Assembly: GCF_008386585.1 (NCBI RefSeq)
Contig: NZ_VUOB01000031.1
Span: 1-64,000, forward strand
Source: Solihabitans fulvus
GTDB taxonomy: Bacteria; Actinomycetota; Actinomycetes; Mycobacteriales; Pseudonocardiaceae
Direction of reading: 5' to 3'
Length of the DNA: 64,000 nucleotides
This document shows positions 1 to 8,831 of the stretch, one piece after another. The position numbers were made by a program, and so were the translations under genes. Under the pieces are notes generated by a model. It saw only the letters and a list, made by a program, of their open reading frames with translations. It had not been told where the DNA came from and searched no databases. Position 1 is the stretch's first letter, and each line of letters opens with the position of its first letter.

Positions 1-189
1 CCGCAAACTTCACGGCCTTGGGTCTAGCACCGGGTGACGGCCGGCCGGGCGCGCGGCCTGCCGCCGATCAGCTCGGCCGGCTCACCCCGACGCGGCGCAG
101 CGAGCCGATGGCGATCACCTAGCTGTTGCTGCCCTTTCACCTTCTCAACGCCCTTCGCTGACCGCTCGGCCCAACCGGGCCCGCGATCG
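1..189. other. Intergenic sequence, no gene seen
   Basis: No reading frame here has credible coding character or homology that I recognise. It may hold the tail of the upstream intergenic region. The promoter and operator of the polysaccharide lyase gene begin at about 190. Confidence 0.5.
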
Positions 190-258
190 TTGACAGGTGT
201 GACGCCCCACACTAACTTCTCTGGTTCATCTACATGACAGTTGTTCATACATATGAAC
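190..258 (+). promoter_or_regulatory. Promoter and tandem operator of the polysaccharide lyase gene
   Basis: A sigma70-like promoter is visible: TTGACA at 190-195 and TAACTT at 213-218 with a 17-base spacer. Just downstream is a near-palindrome (GTTCATCTACATGAC, about 224-238) and then a perfect one, GTTCATA-CA-TATGAAC (243-258), which ends 11 bases before the start codon. Two related operators between the -10 and the start suggest repression by a dimeric regulator. No regulator gene lies next to it, so which protein binds is unknown. Confidence 0.6.
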
Positions 259-269
259 GTGGGGTTGTC

Positions 270-2678
270 ATGCCACTGAACCGCAGAGATCTACTTCGCT
301 ACGGCGCGCTCGCCACCGCGGCGACCGCGCTCCCGTTGGGCGGCAACTCGGTCGTGTTCGGCGCGCCGGCGGTCAGCGACTTCGCGAAGATCGTCGCCGC
401 CTACCGCGAGCTCCAGATCGGGCAGAAGCTGTTCTCGCCGAAGCGAAACCAGGCGGTGGCCGCCCTCGACCAGGTCGCGGTCGGCTACGACTCGGCCATG
501 AACGTCGCGGCCGACCAGCTCTGGCCGGACCTGCCGGTCGGGCCGGGCAGCACCTACTTCCCGCTGATGTACTACCGGCTGCGGACGATCGCGGTCGACT
601 GGGCGACCCCTGGTTCGGCGCTGTCCGGCCGGCCGGACCAGCCGCAGCGGATCATCACCGCGCTGAACACGCTGTACCGCTTGCAGTACAACGAGAACAC
701 GGCCGAACTCGGGAACTGGTACGTCTACGAGATCGGCGTGCCCTACTGGCTGCTGCAAATCCTCGTCTGCCTCGGCGACGCGCTGCCCGCCGCCGACCTG
801 CAACGCCTCCTACGGCCGGTGCTGCGGTTCGTCGCCGACCCCAACCAGCGCACCGCCACGCGCGGCCTGGTGGAGACCGGCGCGAACCGGGCGGACAAGT
901 CGCTGATCGCCGTGGTGTCCGGGGCGCTGGCCGGCGACGCGGCCAGGATCGCCACCGGCCTCGCCGCAGTGACCGACACGGTCGGCGGCGGCGCGGCCAG
1001 CCTGGTCGCCAGGGTGACCACAGGCGACGGCTACCACACGGACGGCTCCTTCATCCAGCACGGCACCGTGCCCTACTCGGGGCACTACGGCCTGGTGCTG
1101 CTGACCGCCGCCGCCGGCCTGATGCACGTCACCAACGGCACGGCGACGCCGCTGCCCGCCGACGTGCGGCAGCGGTTCTACGACACGGTCACCGATGTGT
1201 ACGCGCCGTTCCTGTTCGCCGGCTCGATGATGGAGCCGGTGCGCGGCCGCATGCTGTCCCGGCAGGGCGAGACCGGGCACGACGCCGGCCACCAGTTCAT
1301 CGCGGCCACGGTCCTGTTGTCCCGCAACGCACCCGAGCCGGTGCGCGGCACGCTCGCCGGCCTGGCGGCCAAGTGGATCCGCGAGGGCACCTGGGCGCCG
1401 TACCTGGACGTCTCCGGGGTGCAGCGCTTCTCCGGCGGTCTCCAGATGGTCGGCGTGCCCGAGGTCGAGTACGCCGAACAGCTGCTCGCCTCCCGTCCCC
1501 GGCGGCCGGCCACGACTGCCGTGCACCGGCCGTTCCCGCAGCAGGATCGGATGGTGCACGTCACCGAGGACTGGTCGGCGGCGCTGGGGCTCAGCTCGAC
1601 GCGGATCTGCCGCTATGAGGCCATCAACGGCCAGAACCTGCACGGCTGGTACGTCGGCGACGGCTCGCTCTACACGTTCCTGCCCGGCGACCAGGGCCAC
1701 TACAGCGACGCGTACTGGCCGACCGTGGACGCGACGCTGCTGCCCGGCACGACCGAGAAGGACGCCGCCCCGCCCGCGTTCCCGGCCAACCCGCCGCCGG
1801 CTACCACCTCGTTCGCCGGCGGCGCGCGCTGGGACGACGGGCACGGCGCGTACGGCCTCGACTTCGTGTCCCAGGACGGCACGTTGCGCGCGAAGAAGTC
1901 GTGGTTCTTCACGCCGGACGCGGTGGTCTGCCTCGGCGCCGGCATCACCGACGCGTCCGGTGCGCGGGTCCGGACCACGATCGAGAACCGCAACCTCGGC
2001 GAGAACGGGTCGGCCGCGCTGATCGCCGACGGCCGCCGGTACACGACACTGGGCCAGAGCGTGACCCTGCCGCGCGCCGACTGGCTGCACCTGGCCGGCA
2101 TCGGGGGCTACGTGTTGCTCGGCGACGCGCCCGTGACGGTGCGGCGCGAGGACCGCACCGGCACCTGGCTCGGCATCGACATCGGCGCGAACACGCACGG
2201 CACCAACGTCCCCTACACCCGGCGGTTCCAGCAGATCGTGCTGGACCACGGGCCGAACCCCGCCGGCGCGACCTACGCGTACGCGGTGCTGCCCGGCGCG
2301 ACGGCCTGGCAGACGCGACACGGCTGCGAACGGTGGCGCGTGTTGGCCAACACCCCAGGGGTGCAGGCCGTGCGGCTCGGCGACGACGAGGACTCCGGCA
2401 CCGTCGCGGCGACCTTCTTCGCGGCGGGATCCGTTGGGCCGGTGGGTGTTTCCGCGCCCGCGACCGTGCTGTGGGGCGAGACCGAGCGCGGGTGGCGGCT
2501 CGCCGTCGCCGATCCCACCCAGACGCTGGACACCATCAGGGTGACCGTGGACCGGCCGCGCCGGCGGCTCGCGCAGTCGGATCCCACGGTCACCGTGGTC
2601 GCCACCGAGCCGAAGCTGGTGCTGGACATCAAGGTCGCGGGCTCGCTCGGCGCGACCCACACGGTCACCGTCCGCTGA
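270..2678 (+). CDS. Secreted polysaccharide lyase family 8 (hyaluronate/xanthan lyase-like)
   Basis: An 802-residue secreted enzyme that should cleave an acidic polysaccharide (hyaluronan, chondroitin or xanthan type) by beta-elimination outside the cell. The N-terminus carries a Tat signal (NRRDLLRYGALA) followed by an Ala-rich stretch. The alpha-toroid domain shows the PL8 catalytic triad context: Asn in GANRADKS (about residue 205), and His and Tyr in QHGTVPYSGHYG (about 264-273). The C-terminal half is the beta-sandwich usual in PL8, and the length matches the family. I chose the ATG at 270 over an in-frame ATG at 234 because the Tat motif then sits at the N-terminus, a GGGG stretch precedes it, and the operator palindrome lies upstream. 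The exact substrate cannot be read from the sequence. Confidence 0.9.
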   Translation: MPLNRRDLLRYGALATAATALPLGGNSVVFGAPAVSDFAKIVAAYRELQIGQKLFSPKRNQAVAALDQVAVGYDSAMNVAADQLWPDLPVGPGSTYFPLMYYRLRTIAVDWATPGSALSGRPDQPQRIITALNTLYRLQYNENTAELGNWYVYEIGVPYWLLQILVCLGDALPAADLQRLLRPVLRFVADPNQRTATRGLVETGANRADKSLIAVVSGALAGDAARIATGLAAVTDTVGGGAASLVARVTTGDGYHTDGSFIQHGTVPYSGHYGLVLLTAAAGLMHVTNGTATPLPADVRQRFYDTVTDVYAPFLFAGSMMEPVRGRMLSRQGETGHDAGHQFIAATVLLSRNAPEPVRGTLAGLAAKWIREGTWAPYLDVSGVQRFSGGLQMVGVPEVEYAEQLLASRPRRPATTAVHRPFPQQDRMVHVTEDWSAALGLSSTRICRYEAINGQNLHGWYVGDGSLYTFLPGDQGHYSDAYWPTVDATLLPGTTEKDAAPPAFPANPPPATTSFAGGARWDDGHGAYGLDFVSQDGTLRAKKSWFFTPDAVVCLGAGITDASGARVRTTIENRNLGENGSAALIADGRRYTTLGQSVTLPRADWLHLAGIGGYVLLGDAPVTVRREDRTGTWLGIDIGANTHGTNVPYTRRFQQIVLDHGPNPAGATYAYAVLPGATAWQTRHGCERWRVLANTPGVQAVRLGDDEDSGTVAATFFAAGSVGPVGVSAPATVLWGETERGWRLAVADPTQTLDTIRVTVDRPRRRLAQSDPTVTVVATEPKLVLDIKVAGSLGATHTVTVR

Positions 2679-2712
2679 CCGGAGTCGGCGGACGGTGACA
2701 GGGCAGCCCGAT

Positions 2713-2743
2713 CCGGGGCGGGCGAGAGATATCCCCGCCCCGG
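2713..2743. terminator. Convergent terminator
   Basis: A perfect 10-bp inverted repeat, CCGGGGCGGG (2713-2722) and CCCGCCCCGG (2734-2743), lies between the convergent lyase and peptidase genes. It probably serves both strands. Just beside it a 15-bp direct repeat (GTCGGGGATCAGGAC, about 2744-2773) duplicates the stop-codon region of the minus-strand gene. Confidence 0.6.
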
Positions 2744-2766
2744 GTCGGGGATCAGGACGTCGGGGA

Positions 2767-4224
2767 TCAGGACAGGACCAGGGCCGCGTCGTCGATCAGG
2801 AAGCTGGTCTGGAGGTTGTCGTCCTCGGTTCCGGTGAAGCCGATCGTCACCGTCTGGCCCGCGTAGTAGGACAGGTCGAAGGTCCGCTGCGCGTACCCGG
2901 TGTTCGCGTCCAGGTTCGACCAGGTCGCCAGGGTGGCGCCGTTCACCGTGAGGGCCAGGGTGTCGTACGCCTGCGTGGCGGTGGTCTCGGCCGTGAAAAT
3001 GTTGAGCCAGAACGACAACGTGGCGCTCCGGCACGCCGAGCCGATGCTCACCTGTTGACTGAGCGTGTCGGTGTGCCGGGAGCCGACGCCGTCCAACCAG
3101 GCCGCGTAGGACCCGCTGTGCGCCGTCCTGCCCCACGTCGCCGGCTGCGCGATCACGTTGGCGCTCGCCGACCACGGCGCGGTGCCGCTCTCGAAGCCGG
3201 GATTGCCGAGCGCCTGTCCGGCGACGCAGCCCGGCGGCGGCACCGGGACGCTGGTCTGGCAGCCGTTGATCTGGTTACTCCAGGTCGACTGCACCGGGAA
3301 CTTGCCGGTGTCCAGGGGATACGAGGTGATCGCACCGGGACCACTGCGGATCCACGAGCACTTGTCGCCGTTCTCGCCCCCTGACGTGTCGACCCAGCCG
3401 GAGTTCGGGATCGGGTCGGTGACCGACTCGGCGTACTCGTGCCCGACGACGATGCTGAAGCCGTCCAGCGCGCCGCCGAGCCAGTTCGTGCCGCAGCCGC
3501 CGTTGCCGTCGGGCATGTACGGCTCGTTGCCGACCGAGATGTCGCCGTACTGGGTGGACCAGTTGTTGTGCCAGGCGCAGAAGCCCGCGCCGGGGAAGCC
3601 GCCGGGGTGCGTGCCCTGCGGGCTGAACACGTGGTACTGCACGCCGACGTTCGAGGCGGCCGTGGTGTTGCCGAAGTGCGCGGCCGCGGCCGTCGCCTCG
3701 GCCGCGATCTGGTCGTCGGTGGCCTGGTACGGCGCCGAAACGCTGGTGTCGAGCCAGATCCCCGCGTAGACCGAGCCGTCGAAGTGGATGTGCGTGCCGG
3801 CCGACCCGCAGCTGACCGCGCCGCTGGCGACTCCCTGGCAGTACTGCTCCATCACCCTGGACCAGCCGTCCTGACCGCCGCCGAGGCCGCGGAAGAAGCT
3901 CTGAAGGTAGGGGATGACGCCCTGCGGGTCGCTGCTCCACTGCGATCCCCAGAACACCAGGTATGCCTTGGGGGAACGCTGGATCGGGCCGCCGCCGTAG
4001 ACCAGCGGTCCGGCCGCGGCAGGACGGGCGGCCGCGGCGCTGCCCGGCGTCGGCATGACGATCTTCCTGCCGTGCTGGTGAATCCGCGTGGTGTAGTCGT
4101 GGTAGTCGGTGCTGTCGCCGGTTTGTGGTGCCGGCGCGGCGAGGGCGCCGCCGGCACCGAGTAGGGTGGCGAAGGCGATCGAGGCCGCGAGGAACACGGC
4201 TCGCGGTCTGTGGGCGATACGCAT
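2767..4224 (-). CDS. Secreted HEYAE-motif peptidase-like protein with C-terminal jelly-roll domain
   Basis: A 485-residue secreted protein. It starts with a Sec signal peptide (MRIAHRP then a hydrophobic run ending ALAAP). The central domain (about 70-340) is an actinobacterial secreted family often annotated simply as protease. It carries HEYAESVTDP (His262, Glu263), a zincin-like HExxx arrangement followed by a conserved GGENGDKCSWI segment. From about residue 355 there is a domain starting with GNPGFESG that resembles carbohydrate-binding or MAM-like jelly rolls. The start at 4224 was chosen because it begins the signal peptide; a longer in-frame start at 4326 would add a non-signal leader. 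Proteolytic activity is suspected from the motif, not shown. The gene converges on the polysaccharide lyase, so both may serve extracellular degradation. Confidence 0.7.
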   Translation of the reverse strand: MRIAHRPRAVFLAASIAFATLLGAGGALAAPAPQTGDSTDYHDYTTRIHQHGRKIVMPTPGSAAAARPAAAGPLVYGGGPIQRSPKAYLVFWGSQWSSDPQGVIPYLQSFFRGLGGGQDGWSRVMEQYCQGVASGAVSCGSAGTHIHFDGSVYAGIWLDTSVSAPYQATDDQIAAEATAAAAHFGNTTAASNVGVQYHVFSPQGTHPGGFPGAGFCAWHNNWSTQYGDISVGNEPYMPDGNGGCGTNWLGGALDGFSIVVGHEYAESVTDPIPNSGWVDTSGGENGDKCSWIRSGPGAITSYPLDTGKFPVQSTWSNQINGCQTSVPVPPPGCVAGQALGNPGFESGTAPWSASANVIAQPATWGRTAHSGSYAAWLDGVGSRHTDTLSQQVSIGSACRSATLSFWLNIFTAETTATQAYDTLALTVNGATLATWSNLDANTGYAQRTFDLSYYAGQTVTIGFTGTEDDNLQTSFLIDDAALVLS

Positions 4225-4400
4225 CAGGGCTCCTTCCGGAGGGTTGCGATCGAGCCGAGACACTGCTCCGCGCGACTTCCTCCGGACCACTCCCACCTGC
4301 CGATAATGTTGTGTTAGGGCTTGCACGCCCCGGGAATCACTTGGTCTCGTCCGCCGCCGAACGGCCGTTGCGGACGCGGAGCGTCGGCTACCGTGACCCC

Positions 4401-5171
4401 ATGAGCCGTGCCCGCCTGAGCGCGCTGGTCCGGGGCGGGCACGGGCGCCCGGCCGTGCTGGTCGAGGCGATCATCCTGCTGGTTGGAACGCTGGTCTTCA
4501 CGTACTTCCACGCCGCCGCAGGGAAGAGCGCGAGCGCCGCAGGCGCCAACGCCGGGACACTTCAGTCGGTGGAACGCGCCCTCCACCTCGACATCGAGCG
4601 GACGGCGAACGCGTGGCTCGCCGGGCATCCGGCGCTGATCCCGCCCGCGGTGTACTGCTACCGCCTGTACTACGCGGCACTCCTCGGGGTGCTGCTGTGG
4701 GTTTTCGTTCGCCACGCCGAGGTCTATCTGAGGGTCCGGCGCACGCTGGTCGCGATGTCCCTGCTCGTGCTGCCGGTGTTCTGGGCGGTGCCCATGTCGC
4801 CACCGCGGTTCGCCCTGCCGGGGATCGTCGACATCGTCGCCGAACACGACCTCTGGGGCCGCCACGACACCCGGGACCTCGGCAACGGGCAGAACAACTT
4901 CTCGGCCATGCCCAGCATGCACGTGGGGTGGTCGCTGTGGTGCGCGTACGCGGTGTGGTCGGCGCTGCGGGCCGCGCACCCCAGGGCCGCGCTGCTGGCC
5001 TGGCTGTTTCCGCTCGTCATGACCGCGGTGGTGATCACCACCGGCAACCACTACGTGCTCGACGTCGTCGGCAGCGCCGTGCTGCTCGCGCTCGCCGTCG
5101 GGGTGTCACGTCTCAAAGTCCTTCGGCGGAGCGAGACTCAGGGCGATCTTCGCGCCAGCCAGCGCGGGTAG
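4401..5171 (+). CDS. PAP2-superfamily membrane phosphatase/phosphotransferase
   Basis: A 256-residue polytopic membrane protein with about six hydrophobic segments. It carries the PAP2 motifs SAMPSMHVGW (His174) and TGNHYVLDVVG (His217, Asp), the general acid and nucleophile region of lipid phosphatases and of the Aur1/inositol-phosphotransferase-like branch. It probably dephosphorylates or transfers a phospho-head group on a lipid at the membrane face. The start at 4401 gives the hydrophobic N-terminus; upstream in-frame residues are Arg-rich and unlikely to be coding. Its 3' end overlaps the convergent LysR gene by 34 bases. Confidence 0.8.
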   Translation: MSRARLSALVRGGHGRPAVLVEAIILLVGTLVFTYFHAAAGKSASAAGANAGTLQSVERALHLDIERTANAWLAGHPALIPPAVYCYRLYYAALLGVLLWVFVRHAEVYLRVRRTLVAMSLLVLPVFWAVPMSPPRFALPGIVDIVAEHDLWGRHDTRDLGNGQNNFSAMPSMHVGWSLWCAYAVWSALRAAHPRAALLAWLFPLVMTAVVITTGNHYVLDVVGSAVLLALAVGVSRLKVLRRSETQGDLRASQRG

Positions 5172-6088
5172 GCCGGATTGCGGGTGGAGGCCGCCGCGTA
5201 GGCGTCGGCGGCGTGCCGCGCCATGACCTCGCCGTGGCCGGCCAGCGGGCCGTCGCGGTGCCAGGCGAGCAGATGCCGGTACCACAAGGGATCCCCGGCG
5301 ATCGGGCGGACGGCGACGCCGGGCACCTCGTCGAAGGTCGGCTGGCAGAGGCTGATCGCGTGCCCGCAGCGCACGATCTCGGCCACCAGCCTGCCCTCCG
5401 CCTCGTACGGCACGTGCATGGGCAGGCCGGTGCGGTTGAACGCCGTCGCCCAGTACTCCCTGGTGCGGTCGTTGTCCGGGTGTGGCAGCGCCCAGTCGTC
5501 CTCGGCCAGGTCGGCGAGGTGCACCTCGTCGAGCGCGGCGAGCGGGTGTTTGTCCGGCAGCAGCACGAAAACCGGTTCGGTGACGATCGGGCGCAGCACC
5601 ACGTCGGCGTGCGGCGGCAGGTCGTAGCCGGGGGTGTCGCCGACGACGGCGGCCTCCAGCCGGCCCGCCGCGATGTCCTCGACCAGCGGCAGCGGCGAGC
5701 CCTCGGCGCGCGAGGTGACCTCGGCGTCGGGGAACACCGAGCGGAGCGCCGCGATCAGGCCGCCGAGCAGCGGCGCGTTGATCGACCCGAGCCGGAGCCG
5801 TTGGGCGGTGGCGCGTCCGGTGCCGGCAGCGACGCGCGTTGAACGCAACAGCTCGTCCATGGTCGGCAGCACGGCGCGCGCCCTGGTGAGAACCAGCTCG
5901 CCGAAGTGCGTCGGCGTGACGCCGCTGGCGTGCCGCTCGAACAGCTCGCCGCCGAGCATCGCCTCGATGCGGCGGAGCTGCGCGGTCAGGCCAGGTTGGG
6001 ACAGCCGCATCGCGGCGGCGGCCTTGCCGAGGCTGCCGCTCTCCGCGATCGCGCAGATGATGCGAAGGTGCCGAACCTCCAGTTGCAT
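5138..6088 (-). CDS. LysR-family transcriptional regulator
   Basis: A 316-residue LysR regulator. It has an N-terminal winged HTH (about 1-60, including LRIICAIAESGSLGKAAAAM and LSQPGLTAQLRRIE) and a periplasmic-binding-like effector domain (about 90-300). It is divergent from the peptide ABC operon and is therefore its likely regulator. There is no clear Shine-Dalgarno sequence before the ATG, and a palindrome covers the start codon, which suggests leaderless and autoregulated expression. The 3' end overlaps the convergent PAP2 gene. Confidence 0.9.
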   Translation of the reverse strand: MQLEVRHLRIICAIAESGSLGKAAAAMRLSQPGLTAQLRRIEAMLGGELFERHASGVTPTHFGELVLTRARAVLPTMDELLRSTRVAAGTGRATAQRLRLGSINAPLLGGLIAALRSVFPDAEVTSRAEGSPLPLVEDIAAGRLEAAVVGDTPGYDLPPHADVVLRPIVTEPVFVLLPDKHPLAALDEVHLADLAEDDWALPHPDNDRTREYWATAFNRTGLPMHVPYEAEGRLVAEIVRCGHAISLCQPTFDEVPGVAVRPIAGDPLWYRHLLAWHRDGPLAGHGEVMARHAADAYAAASTRNPAYPRWLARRSP

Positions 6089-6102
6089 AACCCGATGTTA
6101 TG
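6086..6102. promoter_or_regulatory. Probable LysR operator overlapping the lysR start codon
   Basis: A perfect inverted repeat CATAAC-CCGAT-GTTATG covers the ATG of the LysR gene and lies in the 109-base divergent region that also drives the peptide transport operon. A dyad in this position fits an autoregulatory LysR site. Confidence 0.6.
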
Positions 6103-6197
6103 TACAGCTGAGAGTTCTTCGGTAGGGGTTGGCCACCAGAAGCTGTGCGGACCAAAACCGGACCACGCCGCTGCTCGCGGCCGTGTTGGGAGGTCAC

Positions 6198-7889
6198 GTG
6201 GCCAGCAGGACCCGCACCGCGTCACTCGGTGCCAGCCTGATTCTGGGGCTCATCGCCGTCGCAGGCTGCGGCGGCGCGCACGGCGGAGCGGCGGACAGCC
6301 AGGCGGCCGGCACGCACCGGGGCGGGACGCTGCACGTGCTGTCCACCATCGACCTCGAACACCTCGATCCCGCCCGCGCCTACGTCACCTCGACGCAGGA
6401 CGTCGTCAGGCTGGTCTACCGCACGCTGACCACCTACGCGGCCGCGCCCGGCCGGGCAGGCTCGTCGATCGTGCCCGACCTCGCCACCGACACCGGCACG
6501 CCGAGCGACGGCGCGAAGACCTGGACGTTCCACCTCAAGGAGGGCCTGAAGTACGAGGACGGCAGGGCCATCACGGCCGCCGACATCAGGTACGGCGTGG
6601 AGCGCACCTTCGCACCGGAGCTGCCCGAGGGGCCGCCGTATGCGCGGACCTGGCTGGCCGGCGGCGCGAGCTACCAGGGGCCGTACAAGGGCGGGGACCT
6701 CGCCGCCATCGCGACCCCGGACGACCGGACCATCGTGTTCACGCTGAACCGGCCGGTCGCGGACTTCGGCTCCGCCGCCGCGCTGCCGATGTTCGCGCCG
6801 GTGCCCAAGGACAAGGACACCGGCGTCGGCTACGACAGCAGGCCGTTCTCCTCCGGCCCGTACAAGATCGACACGTTCGAGCCGAAGAAGCAACTCACCC
6901 TGGTGCGCAACGAGTCCTGGGACCAGAAGACCGACGACGTCCGCAAGGCGCTGCCGGACCGGATCGAGATCGACCTCAACCTGGACGGCTCGGTCGTGGA
7001 CCAGCGGATGATCGCCGCGCAGGGCGAGGACGCGAACGCGGTGGCGTTCGAGCCGATCGGCCCCGCCTCGGTCGCCCAGGTGCAGACCGATCCGACGCTG
7101 CGGGCGCGGCTGATCACCGGCGAGTCGGAGAACACCCGCTTCCTGTCGCTGAATACCAGGCGCGGGCAGCTCGGCAACGTCAAGGTGCGCCAGGCCATCG
7201 CCTACGCCATCGACAAGGACGCGCTGCGGCTGACCAGGGGCGGCCCGATCGCCGGGGACCTCGCGACCACCATCCTGCCGCCGTCGGTGGCTGGCCACGT
7301 CGACGGCGACCCCTATCCCAGCAAGGACGGCAAGGGAGATCCCGACAAGGCCAGGCAGCTGCTGGCCGAGGCCGGCGTCGCAGGCGGGATCGACCTCACC
7401 CTGGACGCGCCGGCCACCAACGGCGGCAAGGCCCAGGCGGAGGCGATCCAGTCGTCGCTGGCCAAGGTCGGCATCCGGGTGGCGGTCAACGAGGTGAGCG
7501 GCTCGTCCTACTGGTCGACGGTGGGCAACACCGCGCAGGAGCACGACATGGTGATCGACGGGTGGACCCCGGACTGGCCCGGCGCGTCCACCTACCTGCC
7601 GATCGTGCTCGACGGCAGGGCGATCACCAAGCAGGGCAACAACAACCGGGCCCAGTACGACTCTTCCGCCGTGAACAGCCGGTTCGACCAGATCGCCGCG
7701 CTGCCCGACGCGAACGCGGCGAACGCGGCGTACGGCCAGCTCGACGGGCAGATCATGGCGGACGCGCCGGTGGTGCCGTTCCTGTGGGACAAGGCGGCGA
7801 TCCTGGTCGGCCCCAACGTGGTGGGGGCGTATGGGCACGTCGGCTACGTCGGCCGCCTCGACCTCGTGTCGCTCGGGTTGAGGGGGTAG
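6198..7889 (+). CDS. Peptide ABC transporter substrate-binding lipoprotein
   Basis: A 563-residue family 5 extracellular solute-binding protein (DppA/OppA type). The lipobox AVAGC near residue 25 predicts a lipoprotein anchored on the outer membrane face. The body shows the family signature region GRAITAADIRYGVERTFAPE and the FSSGPYKIDTFEPKK segment. The GTG at 6198 is preferred because GGGAGG lies five bases before it and a correct lipoprotein signal begins there. An upstream ATG at 6129 would bury the signal. First gene of a six-gene operon (6198-12868) with very short or overlapping junctions. Confidence 0.9.
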   Translation: MASRTRTASLGASLILGLIAVAGCGGAHGGAADSQAAGTHRGGTLHVLSTIDLEHLDPARAYVTSTQDVVRLVYRTLTTYAAAPGRAGSSIVPDLATDTGTPSDGAKTWTFHLKEGLKYEDGRAITAADIRYGVERTFAPELPEGPPYARTWLAGGASYQGPYKGGDLAAIATPDDRTIVFTLNRPVADFGSAAALPMFAPVPKDKDTGVGYDSRPFSSGPYKIDTFEPKKQLTLVRNESWDQKTDDVRKALPDRIEIDLNLDGSVVDQRMIAAQGEDANAVAFEPIGPASVAQVQTDPTLRARLITGESENTRFLSLNTRRGQLGNVKVRQAIAYAIDKDALRLTRGGPIAGDLATTILPPSVAGHVDGDPYPSKDGKGDPDKARQLLAEAGVAGGIDLTLDAPATNGGKAQAEAIQSSLAKVGIRVAVNEVSGSSYWSTVGNTAQEHDMVIDGWTPDWPGASTYLPIVLDGRAITKQGNNNRAQYDSSAVNSRFDQIAALPDANAANAAYGQLDGQIMADAPVVPFLWDKAAILVGPNVVGAYGHVGYVGRLDLVSLGLRG

Positions 7890-7892
7890 GAC

Positions 7893-8831
7893 GTGCGCGC
7901 TCCCTCGACGCGCGCCGCCCCGCTGCGCGCGCTGCTGCTCCGCACCCGATCCGTCGGCACCCGATCCGTGCTCGCAAACCGGGCCACCACGGTCAGCCTC
8001 GTCGCGATCCTGGTGCTGCTCGTCGCAGCGCTGGCCGCCCCGGTGCTCACCGCGCTGGCCGGGACCTCGCCGACGGCGTTCGACACCGGCGCGCTTGACG
8101 CGAACCTCGGCGGCCTGCCAAGGGGCGGGTTCGGCGGCATCAGCTCGGCGCACTGGCTCGGCGTCGAGCCGGGCAGCGGGCGCGACCTGTTCGCCAGGAT
8201 CCTCTACGGCACCAGGGTTTCGCTGCTGATCGCGCTCGCAGCCACCGCCGTCTCGGTCGTGCTCGGCACGGTGCTCGGGCTGGTCGCCGGCTTCTTCGGC
8301 GGCTGGGCGGACGCGGTGATCGGCAGGGTGATGGACCTGCTGATGTCCTTTCCCAGTCTGATCTTCATGATCGCGCTGATGTCGGTGGCCCCCGCCGCCA
8401 ACCGGGAGCTGCTGCTGGTCGCGGTGCTCGGGTTCTTCGGCTGGCCCTACGCCGGCCGGATCGTGCGCGGCCAGGCGATGTCGCTGAGCCGCAGGGAGTT
8501 CGTCGAGGCCGCGCGGGCGCTCGGCGCCAACCGCAGGACCCTGCTGTTCGGCGAGGTGCTGCCCAATCTGGCCGGGCCCGTCCTGGTGGTCGCCACGCTG
8601 TCCATCCCGGCCTGCGTGGCCACCGAGGCCGGGCTGTCCTTCCTCGGGGTCGGCGTGCGTCCGCCGACGCCGTCCTGGGGGCAGCTCATCGCCCAGGCGG
8701 TGCCCTGGTACGCGGCGGATCCGCTGTACTTCCTGCTGCCGGGCGCGCTGCTGTTCGGCACGGTGCTGGCGTTCAACGTGCTCGGCGACGCGGTCCGCGA
8801 CGCGCTGGATCCGAGGGGTGGCGGCAGGTGA
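7893..8831 (+). CDS. Peptide ABC transporter permease (DppC/OppC type)
   Basis: A 312-residue inner-membrane permease with an N-terminal OppC_N-type segment and a BPD_transp_1 domain. The EAA loop reads EAARALGANRRTLLFGEVLPN, where the ATPase couples. It starts at a GTG three bases after the binding-protein stop. The order C then B is reversed compared with the classical dpp order. Confidence 0.9.
   Translation: MRAPSTRAAPLRALLLRTRSVGTRSVLANRATTVSLVAILVLLVAALAAPVLTALAGTSPTAFDTGALDANLGGLPRGGFGGISSAHWLGVEPGSGRDLFARILYGTRVSLLIALAATAVSVVLGTVLGLVAGFFGGWADAVIGRVMDLLMSFPSLIFMIALMSVAPAANRELLLVAVLGFFGWPYAGRIVRGQAMSLSRREFVEAARALGANRRTLLFGEVLPNLAGPVLVVATLSIPACVATEAGLSFLGVGVRPPTPSWGQLIAQAVPWYAADPLYFLLPGALLFGTVLAFNVLGDAVRDALDPRGGGR

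Noticed and set aside
810..2660. A 616-codon minus-strand frame opposite the polysaccharide lyase
   Set aside because: It is a shadow of the PL8 gene in GC-rich DNA; composition is unlike a protein and no motif is seen.
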